64,000 bases of DNA from Planctomycetota bacterium (GTDB taxonomy: Bacteria; Planctomycetota; Phycisphaerae; Phycisphaerales; UBA1924), in assembly GCA_018968885.1 (NCBI GenBank), contig JAGWZK010000006.1, positions 62,001-126,000 of the forward strand, given 5' to 3'. This document shows positions 44,602 through 53,198 of the stretch, in pieces (the stretch's first letter is position 1; every line of letters begins with the position of its first letter). A program made the translations under genes and the position numbers. Under the pieces are notes generated by a model that worked only from the letters and a program-made list of their open reading frames with translations, had not been told where the DNA came from and searched no databases.

Positions 44602-44976
44602 ATGTCCAACACCACACTCCCCCAGGCCGGCGAAATGACCCAGACGGGGATTATCCTTACCGAATCCGCAGCCCGCGAGATTCGCAACATCATCCAGGCC
44701 CAGGAACTTGATGCCGAAAAGGTTCGTCTGCGCGTGGGCGTCAAGGGTGGTGGGTGCTCCGGATTCTCCTACGTTCTGGACCTCACCGAGAGTCACAAGG
44801 ACACAGATGAGATCTTCGAGCAGCACGGCATCAAGATCGTCTGCGACCCCAAGAGCTTGCTGTATCTCAGCGGCACCACCGTGGACTTCAAGGACGAAAT
44901 CATGAGCCGTGGCTTTGTGTTCAAAAACCCCAACGCCACCTCCAGCTGTGGCTGCGGATCATCGTTCTCGGCGTGA
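44602..44976 (+). CDS. iscA: A-type iron-sulfur carrier
   Basis: Delivers clusters to apo-proteins. The 124-residue protein has ILTESAAREIRNIIQ, LRVGVKGGGCSGFSYVLDL with Cys52, LYLSGTTVDFKDEIMSRGFVFKNPNA and the C-terminal CGC pair Cys116/Cys118 (SSCGCGSSF). All three carrier Cys are conserved. It is the last gene of the isc operon and is followed by a terminator. ErpA or SufA is indistinguishable by sequence alone. Confidence 0.93.
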   Translation: MSNTTLPQAGEMTQTGIILTESAAREIRNIIQAQELDAEKVRLRVGVKGGGCSGFSYVLDLTESHKDTDEIFEQHGIKIVCDPKSLLYLSGTTVDFKDEIMSRGFVFKNPNATSSCGCGSSFSA

Positions 44977-45020
44977 GATTTGTCCCGTCCGACGGTGTTC
45001 ACCTCTAACTGGCCGCAATC

Positions 45021-45044
45021 GACCCCTGCACCGGGGGTCTTTTC
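45021..45044 (+). terminator. Terminator after iscA
   Basis: GACCCC and GGGGTC form a 6-bp stem with a 7-nt loop, followed by TTTTC. It lies 44 bp after the iscA stop and separates the isc operon from the ACT-domain gene. Confidence 0.65.
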
Positions 45045-45148
45045 ATTTGCAAAGCGGGGATCCCCCTTGCCAAGTCGCGGCAGTCTGGGTAATCTGGCCT
45101 TTGATCCGTCGTCTTGCCATCGGCCCCCCTGCATCAGAGCACTGCCCC

Positions 45149-45625
45149 ATGAGCCAAGCCTCAACTCCGATGGAAACTTCCATGGGCTACAGCCCCCCGA
45201 GCGTGACGCAGCTCAGCGTCTTTTTGACCAATAAGGTGGGCAAGCTCTTTGATCTTGTCGAGGCGTTTGATGGCTCGCGATGTCGAATCTGCGCACTTTC
45301 GGTGCATGATGCCAGCGACCATGCCGTAGTACGCGTGATCTCCAATAACGTCGAAGAGGCCAAGAAAGTTCTGCGCGATGTCGGCCTGCCCTTCACTGAG
45401 AAAGACGTTCTGGTTGTGGAGATGAACAAGGAACGCACGCTCGCCAATCTGGCGATGAATCTCCTGCGTGCCGAGCTCTCGATTCACTTTGCCTATCCGC
45501 TGATGCTTGGTGCTGGGCGCGCACCCGCTCTGGCCCTTGCCGTGGACGACCTCACGCTGGCTGGGCAGATTCTCTTGCGCAAAGATTTCCGCTTGCTGGG
45601 TGAGGCGGATCTGTCCGCATCCTGA
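45149..45625 (+). CDS. ACT-domain protein (amino-acid-binding)
   Basis: The 158-residue protein contains two ACT-like units: VTQLSVFLTNKVGKLFDLVEAFDGSRCRICALSVHDASDHAVVRVISNNVEEAKKVL and ERTLANLAMNLLRAELSIHFAYPLMLGAGRAPALALAVDDLTLAGQILLRKDF. Stand-alone tandem ACT proteins are often regulators bound by branched-chain or other amino acids. Ligand unknown. A second in-frame ATG at 45170 is possible. It is convergent with the following unknown gene. Confidence 0.82.
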   Translation: MSQASTPMETSMGYSPPSVTQLSVFLTNKVGKLFDLVEAFDGSRCRICALSVHDASDHAVVRVISNNVEEAKKVLRDVGLPFTEKDVLVVEMNKERTLANLAMNLLRAELSIHFAYPLMLGAGRAPALALAVDDLTLAGQILLRKDFRLLGEADLSAS

Positions 45626-45647
45626 TTTTCGCTGCCCGCACCTGTTT

Positions 45648-46967
45648 CTACGCCGCCTGACGCGATTGGTCACCGTGTTCGCTTCGTGGCAGTGCGAGTT
45701 TCTCGCTGCGACGGGAGCGCTCAAGATTTCTGAAGATATCCACAAGTAAGGCCTGATCCTGCTCGCGCCCTGAGAGCCAGCGGCTGAATCGCATGTCGTC
45801 CAGCACTTCATCGCGCAGATACGCCAATTCGCTCAGCGACTTTCCTGCGCTGAGGAGCGTGATACCTGCGGCAACCCGCCCCAGCGTCAGAGGTTCATCG
45901 GTGCCGTGTTCCAGCTCACTCATCAGGAAGGCAAGATTGTCGATGCCCGGGTGCATCTGCGCGTTGCGCAGCATGCGGTCAGCACGCAGGAGTGCATCCA
46001 GCGCCGCGACATCGCGCATGCAGCTGAATCGCACCGCCGCCAGGCGCAGCATCACTTCGGGTTCATCACCTGCCACTCGCGCCGCCGTCTCCAACCCGCG
46101 TAAGCGGGTGATGTCATCAACCTTGGCAAGGGGGGTTGCGAGGAATGCCGCCGCCACGCGGGCTGCGGCACGCTCGGCATGAGTCGCCGCCACGGTGCCG
46201 CGGCTGGCGTGCTCAATCACAAAGACCAGGCGCTTGAGCACATACTGCACGGGATCACGCCCAGTGGGGTAGCGCCCAAAGCCACTCTGCTTAGCCCGCG
46301 CGATCCCAAGGGCACGCCGGCCCTGTAACTCATCATCGATGGTGACGCGTGAGGGAGAGCGGCTGAGGACCGCCGCGGCTTCGATGAGTGCCCGCACCAC
46401 TACCGCTTGCGCGGCATCGAGCCAAGGTTCGCCGTCGGGGTTTCCGGCCAGAGTCACCTGCGAGCAATCCAATCGCACAGGAAAAGCCGTGACGTAGCTG
46501 AGAGGAGCGGAATTGCCCCAGTCATACCACGTCGCATCCATGCCGCGATTCTCGAGAGTGGTGATCGTGATTCCTCCATCACGATCACTGGTGATCACCG
46601 CGTCAAGGCCGTAGCTGCGGCAGAGTTTTTCGGCTTCCTGATTGCGAGGAACGCTGAACCACTCGACATCGGTCGCGCCCGGAGCATCGAGAATCAGCTC
46701 TGCGAGCTCATCGGCGATGCCGATTCCCACACGAATCGGACGGGCAGGCCAATCGGTCTTCTGAAGCCACTGACGCGCTGATGCCTCTCCACCAGCAGCA
46801 CTGCGGGCCTTCACCACTCGACCGGCCAAGGCCAGGGTCATGGTGCGCATCGAGCCACTGGGCCAGGGGGCTCCAAGCTCCACACCACGTGTTCGCGCCA
46901 GGGGTGTGCCCCACGCGCCAAAGATCAGACCATGAATGCCGTGAGTGGAGTGATTGGTGTGGGACAT
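45648..46967 (-). CDS. Unrecognised 439-residue protein
   Basis: I do not recognise this family. The protein is soluble-looking with no signal peptide. Residues about 40-170 have short hydrophobic strands and loops that suggest an alpha/beta domain (RPIRVGIGIADELAELILDA, AEKLCRSYGLDAVITSDRDGGITITTLENRG). The C-terminal half is helical and Arg/Ala/Leu-rich, with repeats of type LLRADRMLRNA. The start Met (MSHTNHSTH) follows a region with no better candidate; the frame is open to 47339 but the extension is unconserved in appearance. Codon use and length suggest a real gene. Confidence 0.65.
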   Translation of the reverse strand: MSHTNHSTHGIHGLIFGAWGTPLARTRGVELGAPWPSGSMRTMTLALAGRVVKARSAAGGEASARQWLQKTDWPARPIRVGIGIADELAELILDAPGATDVEWFSVPRNQEAEKLCRSYGLDAVITSDRDGGITITTLENRGMDATWYDWGNSAPLSYVTAFPVRLDCSQVTLAGNPDGEPWLDAAQAVVVRALIEAAAVLSRSPSRVTIDDELQGRRALGIARAKQSGFGRYPTGRDPVQYVLKRLVFVIEHASRGTVAATHAERAAARVAAAFLATPLAKVDDITRLRGLETAARVAGDEPEVMLRLAAVRFSCMRDVAALDALLRADRMLRNAQMHPGIDNLAFLMSELEHGTDEPLTLGRVAAGITLLSAGKSLSELAYLRDEVLDDMRFSRWLSGREQDQALLVDIFRNLERSRRSEKLALPRSEHGDQSRQAA

Positions 46968-47119
46968 GGTCAGAGTTGATCGGTTCGACTGGCAAAGCCT
47001 CTCATCGCTGACCACCGATCCGCGCTGGCACGCATCACAACTGATCCACCTCGATGATCCGGGTCGATTGTGTGGTGTGCGCCAGCGTCCGAGAATGCTT
47101 GATGAGTTTGGGAGTGGGC

Positions 47120-47141
47120 ATGTTGCCGAAACGCAACATGT
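47120..47141. promoter_or_regulatory. Perfect inverted repeat in the 540-bp gap before rdgB
   Basis: CATGTTGC CGAAAC GCAACATG forms an 8-bp perfect stem between the divergent gene at 46967 and the plus-strand genes. It could be an operator or hairpin. The rest of the 46968-47360 gap shows nothing I can name. Confidence 0.35.
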
Positions 47142-47360
47142 TGTCATCACTCCGTTTCGTCTCATCAGCAGACGGAATAAACCCACTCGGGCTTGTGCTC
47201 TGGCGACGGATCTGGTACCATAAAACCGGGTCGGATGCCCATTTCGCCCCGGATGGCACTGCTCAAATGGCGTTGGCACGCCGGTTGTTTCTCTTCTCTT
47301 GTCGGGCCAACGCTCGCAGGCGAAGGTTTCGGCACACATCCAAAGATAAGGGGTTTGACC

Positions 47361-47441
47361 ATGGCGGCTCTTCTTAAAGTTTCATCTCATCACCACAAGA
47401 TTGCTCTTCTTGCCGTGCTTTCATTTCTTGCTCTTTGCTAA
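47361..47441 (+). CDS. Possible 26-residue hydrophobic peptide
   Basis: ATGGCGGCTC opens a 27-codon frame preceded by TAAGGGG at the proper 7-base spacing. The peptide (MAALLKVSSHHHKIALLAVL... ending SFLALC) has a polar HHHK segment then a hydrophobic stretch and a terminal Cys, like a small membrane peptide. It may equally be chance; no homologues could be checked. It lies 68 bp before rdgB. Confidence 0.3.
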   Translation: MAALLKVSSHHHKIALLAVLSFLALC

Positions 47442-47509
47442 TCACACTTGATCACGCCTGAATTGCGACCGAATCGACGTTGTTTCCAAGCTGAATACTC
47501 TCGCTCGCC

Positions 47510-48175
47510 ATGAGTTCACGCGAGCAGACTTCAATCGTTATTGCCACCGGAAATCCGCACAAAGTTGCGGAGTTGCGTCATTTATTCTCCGGAGTGCTCG
47601 CGGCACGAGGGCTCAACCTCATCGGTCTTAGCGATCTTTCCCGCCCCACCACCGAGCCCTTTGAGTCTGGCTCCACGTTTGAGGCCAACGCGACTATCAA
47701 GGCCAGGTCGTACGCAGCGCAATCCAGGCTGATGTGCCTCGCGGATGATTCGGGATTGGAAATTGATGCGCTGGGTGGCAAACCGGGAGTCATCAGCAGC
47801 CACTACGCGACTGATGGAAGAGAGACTGGGCTTACACGCGATCAACGCGATCAGGACAACTTGAATCTTGTGCTTCAGCAACTCGCCGGCGTTCCCTTGG
47901 CCGAGCGCACAGCGCGGTTTGTGTGCGTGATGGTGCTGGCGGCGGCGGATGGCGCGATTCTGGCCTCGGTTCGCGGCACATGCGAAGGAGTGATCGGAGT
48001 GCCTCCTGACGTGCCACGAGGAAAAGAGGGTTTTGGATATGACCCGATCTTTCTGGTCGGGCCCGATCATCGATTGACGAGCGCGCAGCTCTCTGCAGGT
48101 GCCAAAAATCTCATCAGTCACCGAGGTGCCGCGGCACGACGATTGATCGGCAAACTCGAATCTCTGGCCCTCTGA
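47510..48175 (+). CDS. rdgB: dITP/XTP pyrophosphatase (Ham1/RdgB)
   Basis: Removes non-canonical purine nucleoside triphosphates from the pool. The 221-residue protein has IVIATGNPHKVAELR, the FEANATIKARSYAAQSRLMCLADDSGLEIDALGGKPGV segment with catalytic Asp and Glu residues, and GFGYDPIFL plus the final KNLISHRGAAARRLI. All conserved blocks are present. It is transcribed towards gyrB, with a 304-bp gap. Confidence 0.94.
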   Translation: MSSREQTSIVIATGNPHKVAELRHLFSGVLAARGLNLIGLSDLSRPTTEPFESGSTFEANATIKARSYAAQSRLMCLADDSGLEIDALGGKPGVISSHYATDGRETGLTRDQRDQDNLNLVLQQLAGVPLAERTARFVCVMVLAAADGAILASVRGTCEGVIGVPPDVPRGKEGFGYDPIFLVGPDHRLTSAQLSAGAKNLISHRGAAARRLIGKLESLAL

Positions 48176-48320
48176 GTGTGCACTTTGGATGGCTAGAAAT
48201 CGGGGGTCGGAACGAGCCACTGATGAGGCGAGGATCGCGATTGGATCGTGCATGAGAAAATCCCTGCTTTTCAGGCCAAAACTCGATGTCGGATACCTGC
48301 AAAAAGAAGTCCCGAATACA

Positions 48321-48348
48321 GGCAAAAACCCGGCGATCCTCCTATAAT
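48321..48348 (+). promoter_or_regulatory. Putative gyrB promoter with GGCAAAAACCC element
   Basis: GGCAAAAACCC is followed by 11 bp and a perfect TATAAT, about 130 bp upstream of the gyrB start. It is arranged exactly as in the gyrA upstream region. The remaining 5' gap (48176-48320) has A-rich runs such as GCAAAAAG; nothing else was recognised. Confidence 0.6.
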
Positions 48349-48479
48349 GACGGTCCGCTTTTGAAGTGTCTTTTCACCTCACGGATGAGGCCGAAGAGTG
48401 CTCAAAAACGGGACTCAATTTGCGTCCTTGTGATGCGGAAACGCACGCATCATGATTCGCCTTGGGAGCGTCCCAGACC

Positions 48480-51254
48480 ATGGCCACCAGCAGCAACGCC
48501 CCGACACCGACGTCAACCTCGACACCTTCAGGTCAGCAACCCGTTTCGGTTGCGGCGCCGATTGTACCGGCGACGGCACCGACCGCATCCAATCCCGGAG
48601 CGACGGGTGCCAACTACGGCGCCGAGCAGATCAAGGTGCTGGAGGGGCTGGAGGCCGTCCGTCAACGTCCCGGCATGTACATCGGCGGCACGGGCCTCAA
48701 CGCACTGCACCACCTGGTCTACGAAGTCGTCGACAACTCCATCGACGAAGCCATGGCTGGCCATGCCACCACCGTCTCTGTCACCATTCACCCCGATGGC
48801 TCTTGCTCTGTCATCGACGACGGTCGCGGCATCCCCACCGACCCCATCAAACACGAAAAGCCTGAGCACAACGGCAAGCCCGCCGTCGAAGTCGTTCTGA
48901 CCGTCCTTCACGCTGGCGGCAAATTCGGTCAGGAAGGAAGCGCTTACAAAGTCTCCGGCGGTTTGCACGGCGTCGGCGTCTCCTGCGTCAATGCTCTCAG
49001 TGAATACCTGACCTGCGAAATCCATCGCGATGGCAAGGTGCACTCCATCGGCTTTGAGCGCGGCCGCGTCACCCAACCCCTTGCCCTCGTGGGTCCAATT
49101 CCAGCCAACAGCACCCGCAAACGCGGCACCAGTGTCACCTTTCGGCCCGATGATCAGATTTTTCCCGACACCCGCTTCAACATCGACACGCTTGCCAACC
49201 GCATTCGCGAGCTTGCATTCCTCAATCCCGGCGTCACGCTCAAACTCACCGATGAGCGTGTCAACACCGATGGGAAGATCTTCAGCCAAACCTACAAAGC
49301 CGAGCGCGGCGTGCCTGAATACGTCGAATACCTCAACAGCGGTCGCGGCACCATGTGCCCCGTCGTCTCCGTAAGGAAAGAGAACCCCGAAGAGCATCTC
49401 TCCGTCGAAGTCGCCTTCCAGTATCACGACGGCTATAACGAAACGCTTCTCACCTTCGCCAATAACATCAACAACAAAGATGGCGGCACGCACGGGCAGG
49501 GATTCAAGACCGCCCTCACCCGCGCCCTCAACGCCTACGCCCGCAAGGCCGGAATCATCAAGGATAAAGACCCTGTGCCCAGTGGTGAAGACCTCCGCGA
49601 AGGCATCACCGCCATCGTCAGTGTCAAACTCCCCAACCCCGCCTTCAACAACCAGCCCAAGGAAAAGCTCCTCAATCCCGAGATTGAGGCCTTTGTCAGC
49701 AACGCCGTGAACGATGGGCTCGAGTCCTGGCTGGAAGAGCATCCCAGCGATGCGAAAAAACTGTGCCTGAAAGGAATCATCGCGGCTCAGGCACGCGAGG
49801 CCGCTCGCAAAGCCCGCGAACTCACCCGCCGCAAATCCGCACTCGAATCCGGCTCGATGCCTGCCAAGCTCCGCGATTGCAAGAGCAAGGGCGACGACAC
49901 CGAACTCTTCATCGTCGAGGGTGATTCCGCAGGTGGGTCGGCGACGCAGGGACGAAACGTCGAGAATCAGGCAATTCTGCCCTTGAAGGGCAAGATCATC
50001 AACGTTGAAAAGGCGCGGCTGGATAAGGTGCTGGGCTTTGAAGAAGTCCGCGTGCTCATTCAGGCCCTGCGCTGCGGCATCGGCGATGATTTCGACGCGA
50101 CCAAACTGCGTTATCAGAAGATCATCATCATGACCGACGCCGATGTGGACGGCAGCCATATTCGCACACTATTGCTCACGTTCTTCTTCCGCCAGATGCC
50201 GGAGCTGATCGCGCGTGGGCACATTTACGCCGCGCAGCCGCCTTTGTATGCCATTGAAAAGGTCGCCGGTCGGCAGGTGAAGGGGCAGTACGTCATCAAT
50301 GACGGGTTGATGGAATCCAAGTTGACCGAGTTGGGTCTGGCCAATGCCCAGCTTTCAATCCGCGATGTGAATTCACTCGATGGTCGCGCGGCTCCGCGCG
50401 AGATCAAACGTCTCACCGCCGAGCAATCGCGCAGGGCCCTGAATTTCCTCTCTCGTCTCAACGAGCTGGTCATCGTGTGCGAGCGTCGCGGCAGTAAGTT
50501 TGTCGACCTCCTCGCCTCGCGCTCGTCTGATCCCACTGGCAAGTACCGTCTTCCCTCGCACCGCGTGTCGTGGCGGGGTGGAGATCTCTTTGCCTGGAGT
50601 GAGCACGACGCCCTCGAACTCATCGATAATCGCGGCCTCAAACTCGCCGACAACGCCAGCGAAGCCGATGCCCCCAACGCCGCCAATATCCGAGAACTGC
50701 ACGAAAATCGCGAGATGGAACGCATCTTCGTCGATCTCACATCACTCGGGCTCGACATCGCGGATTACTCCCTCAAGCGTGAGGAATCCGCCAGTGGCGA
50801 CAAACTCCCCTCCAAGTACGCCTGGGTGCTGAATCAACCGATGCCCGAGGCGAACGCTGCCAAACCCACGACTGACGATGCTGAAACTGCTCGCAACGAA
50901 GGGGGCGATGAAGGAGCGGAATCAGACGCCCGCGCCAAGAAAGCCGGCAAGGATCTGCCCCGTCGTGGTGGCAACATCGTCGAAGCCGAGAATCTTTCGG
51001 CGATTGTCGAAGCCCTCCACGAAATCGGCAGCCGCGGCATGGAGATCAAGCGATTCAAGGGTCTGGGTGAAATGGATGCGGCGCAGCTCTGGGAAACCAC
51101 CATGGACCCCGACAAGCGCGTCCTCCTCCGAATCACCTGCGAAATTGCTGGACAAGCCGACAAGCTCTTCTCCACACTCATGGGAGAAGAGGTCGAGCCC
51201 CGCCGCCGCTTTATCGAAGAACACGCTCTCGATGTCAAGGTGCTGGATATCTGA
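48480..51254 (+). CDS. gyrB: DNA gyrase subunit B with large C-terminal insert
   Basis: ATPase subunit of gyrase. The 924-residue protein has a Ser/Thr/Pro-rich N-terminal extension of approximately 40 residues, then the GHKL ATPase (EQIKVLEGLEAVRQRPGMYIGG, EVVDNSIDEAMAG, VIDDGRGIP, HAGGKFGQ, SGGLHGVGVSCVNALS), the transducer with the QTY-type Lys loop, and the TOPRIM domain (ELFIVEGDSAGGSATQGRN, PLKGKIINVEKAR, MTDADVDGSHIRTLLLTFFFRQMPELI). Between TOPRIM and the C-terminal tail (GLGEMDAAQLWETTMDP) about 200 residues are inserted, partly acidic low-complexity (NEGGDEGAESDARAKKA). E. coli GyrB also has an insert in this region. Start ATG at GGGAG distance 11. Confidence 0.95.
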   Translation: MATSSNAPTPTSTSTPSGQQPVSVAAPIVPATAPTASNPGATGANYGAEQIKVLEGLEAVRQRPGMYIGGTGLNALHHLVYEVVDNSIDEAMAGHATTVSVTIHPDGSCSVIDDGRGIPTDPIKHEKPEHNGKPAVEVVLTVLHAGGKFGQEGSAYKVSGGLHGVGVSCVNALSEYLTCEIHRDGKVHSIGFERGRVTQPLALVGPIPANSTRKRGTSVTFRPDDQIFPDTRFNIDTLANRIRELAFLNPGVTLKLTDERVNTDGKIFSQTYKAERGVPEYVEYLNSGRGTMCPVVSVRKENPEEHLSVEVAFQYHDGYNETLLTFANNINNKDGGTHGQGFKTALTRALNAYARKAGIIKDKDPVPSGEDLREGITAIVSVKLPNPAFNNQPKEKLLNPEIEAFVSNAVNDGLESWLEEHPSDAKKLCLKGIIAAQAREAARKARELTRRKSALESGSMPAKLRDCKSKGDDTELFIVEGDSAGGSATQGRNVENQAILPLKGKIINVEKARLDKVLGFEEVRVLIQALRCGIGDDFDATKLRYQKIIIMTDADVDGSHIRTLLLTFFFRQMPELIARGHIYAAQPPLYAIEKVAGRQVKGQYVINDGLMESKLTELGLANAQLSIRDVNSLDGRAAPREIKRLTAEQSRRALNFLSRLNELVIVCERRGSKFVDLLASRSSDPTGKYRLPSHRVSWRGGDLFAWSEHDALELIDNRGLKLADNASEADAPNAANIRELHENREMERIFVDLTSLGLDIADYSLKREESASGDKLPSKYAWVLNQPMPEANAAKPTTDDAETARNEGGDEGAESDARAKKAGKDLPRRGGNIVEAENLSAIVEALHEIGSRGMEIKRFKGLGEMDAAQLWETTMDPDKRVLLRITCEIAGQADKLFSTLMGEEVEPRRRFIEEHALDVKVLDI

Positions 51255-51291
51255 GTGAGACCTGCGTCACAATCTCTGCTTCGCTGTTCTG

Positions 51292-51324
51292 CTTTTGACT
51301 TTTAACTTTGCTCTTTCAACTTGC
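51292..51324 (+). repeat. ACTTT-type intergenic tract (copy 4) after gyrB
   Basis: The tract TTTTGACTTTTAACTTTG followed by CTCTTTCAACTTG lies between the gyrB stop and the next start codon and shares the AACTTT/GACTTT unit. Confidence 0.5.
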
Positions 51325-51325
51325 C

Positions 51326-51595
51326 ATGACCGACACGCCCGCACCAACTCCACCGCCACCCTCCTTCGATCCCGACATACTCAAGGGCGCGATGACGGCC
51401 TTTCGCAAGCGACTGAAGGTCACGCAACTCGATGACGAATCCAAACTTGGTGGCGGTCGCCCCACCACCACAGGCAAGAAGTCACAGATCATCGGTATTC
51501 GTCCGCCGACGCAATATCCACGCGAAGTCTGGCTTGAGCTTGCCCGCCAGGGCAAAATCAAAGACACCGGTGGCGGGTTCTACGCGCTGGTGTAA
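51326..51595 (+). CDS. Small planctomycete-type conserved protein of unknown function
   Basis: The 89-residue protein has a Pro/Thr-rich start, a helix-like ILKGAMTAFRKRLKVTQLDDESKLGGGRP segment, and a C-terminal IRPPTQYPREVWLELARQGKIKDTGGGFYALV that looks like a small winged fold. I recall similar short proteins in several planctomycetes but cannot check this. It may be co-transcribed with gyrB (71-bp gap). Function unknown; convergent with the phosphohexomutase. Confidence 0.65.
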   Translation: MTDTPAPTPPPPSFDPDILKGAMTAFRKRLKVTQLDDESKLGGGRPTTTGKKSQIIGIRPPTQYPREVWLELARQGKIKDTGGGFYALV

Positions 51596-51612
51596 ACTCG
51601 GCCTGATGCCTT

Positions 51613-53034
51613 TCAATGATCCACGCGATGCCCGAGCTTCGGCGTCAGCATCGCCAGTGCCTTCTCCAGCGTCTTCTTGTCCTTGGCCTCAAGGTTCAAT
51701 CGCAACAGTGGCTCGGTGTTGCTCTTCCGCACATTGCACCACCACCCCTCGCTGGCAAAGCAATCCACCGTCACACCATCCAGTTCATCCACCACGCCCT
51801 TGTGTGGTGATGCCGGACCAAACGTCCGCTTCAGATCCGCCATCGCCCCATCCTTATCCTCGATCTGGAAATTAATCTCGCCACTCTGCACATACCGGCC
51901 CATCGGCGCGAGCAACTGGCTCATCGTCTTGCTGCTCTTGGCCGCCACAGTCAGCACCGTCGCCATGGCGATCGCGCCCGAATCGGCGTTGAAATTACCA
52001 CTGAAGTAAAAGTGCCCGGAGAGTTCACCGCCAAAGCACCCCTTGTGTTCCTTCATCAGCTGCTTCATGAAGACATGCCCGACGCGCCCGCGCACCGGCT
52101 TGCCACCGTGCTTCTTGATCTCCTCCTCCACCGCCTTGGAACTCCGCAGGTCATACACCACCGCCGTTCCGGGGTGCTTGGCGAGAAAGTGCCCACTCAG
52201 CAAACCGGTCAAGTGGTCACACCCGACGATGTGCCCCTTCTCATCCACCAGCACGCAGCGATCGGCATCACCGTCGTAACAGAATCCCAGGTCCGCCTTT
52301 TCGCGAATCACCGCGTCCTGCGTCTGCTTCAGGTTCGCCGCCACCAGCGGATTGGGCTCATGGGCAAACACGCCCTTGCTGTTCTCGTAATTGATCTCCA
52401 CGATCGTCAATCCCGGCACCTGGTCACCCTTCTTCCCAAACACCTTGGGCACCATCGTCCCCGCCATGCCGTTGCTGGCATCGATCACGACCTTGAGTTT
52501 CTTCCCGCCCAGATCCAGGAATTTCTTCACGTGTGCGGCGTATGCCGGCCACAGATCCCGCTCCTCATACTTCCCGTCCAAGGGCTGCACGATCGCATAA
52601 TCCACCATCGCGGCCTGCTTGCGAATCTCCGCCAAACCCGTCGCCTCACCCACCGGGCTTGCCTTGCGCTTACTGATCTTGAATCCGTTGTATTGAGGCG
52701 GGTTATGGCTCGCCGTCACCATCACGCCGCCAGCGCAATCCAGATGATTGATCGCGAAATACACCATCGAGGTATCGCACAATCCAATATCAATCACGTT
52801 GCCACCCGCATCACGGATTCCCTGCACCAGATTTTTGTGCAGCGCCGGACTGCTCAACCGCATATCCCGTCCGACGATGATGTTCTTCATCATCGGCGTC
52901 GTCTCACCAGCCGCCGCGGCATCCGCCAACAGGTACTTTGCAGTTCCATATCCGATCTGCCTCGCCATCTGATCATTCAGCATGTCGGGATAGGTCGCAC
53001 GAATGTCGTAGGCCTTGAAGACGCGTCCGAGCAT
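51613..53034 (-). CDS. Phosphomannomutase/phosphoglucomutase
   Basis: Alpha-D-phosphohexomutase interconverting hexose 1- and 6-phosphates for polysaccharide precursors. The 473-residue protein has FKAYDIRATYP, active-site Ser109 in TASHNP, metal-binding YDGDADRC, sugar-specificity loop GELSGHFYF and phosphate loop RKSNTEPLLRL. The GELSGHxY form fits the PMM/PGM (AlgC-like) group rather than GlmM (which has GExSGH with a different loop). Length is normal. It is adjacent to dinG (stop 165 bp upstream). Confidence 0.9.
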   Translation of the reverse strand: MLGRVFKAYDIRATYPDMLNDQMARQIGYGTAKYLLADAAAAGETTPMMKNIIVGRDMRLSSPALHKNLVQGIRDAGGNVIDIGLCDTSMVYFAINHLDCAGGVMVTASHNPPQYNGFKISKRKASPVGEATGLAEIRKQAAMVDYAIVQPLDGKYEERDLWPAYAAHVKKFLDLGGKKLKVVIDASNGMAGTMVPKVFGKKGDQVPGLTIVEINYENSKGVFAHEPNPLVAANLKQTQDAVIREKADLGFCYDGDADRCVLVDEKGHIVGCDHLTGLLSGHFLAKHPGTAVVYDLRSSKAVEEEIKKHGGKPVRGRVGHVFMKQLMKEHKGCFGGELSGHFYFSGNFNADSGAIAMATVLTVAAKSSKTMSQLLAPMGRYVQSGEINFQIEDKDGAMADLKRTFGPASPHKGVVDELDGVTVDCFASEGWWCNVRKSNTEPLLRLNLEAKDKKTLEKALAMLTPKLGHRVDH

Positions 53035-53198
53035 GAGATTCTCCGGCAGTCACGGCTCTGTCACCGCGCGCGCAATCCTTCCGTGATCACACTCCGCGGC
53101 AGCACTGTTGGGCCGAGCATACGCCGCACATCGCTAGTTTGGAAACAGGTCGGGGTTGCCCTCGCAGCCCCTGTCGATTCGCCTGAACGAAAAACCCC

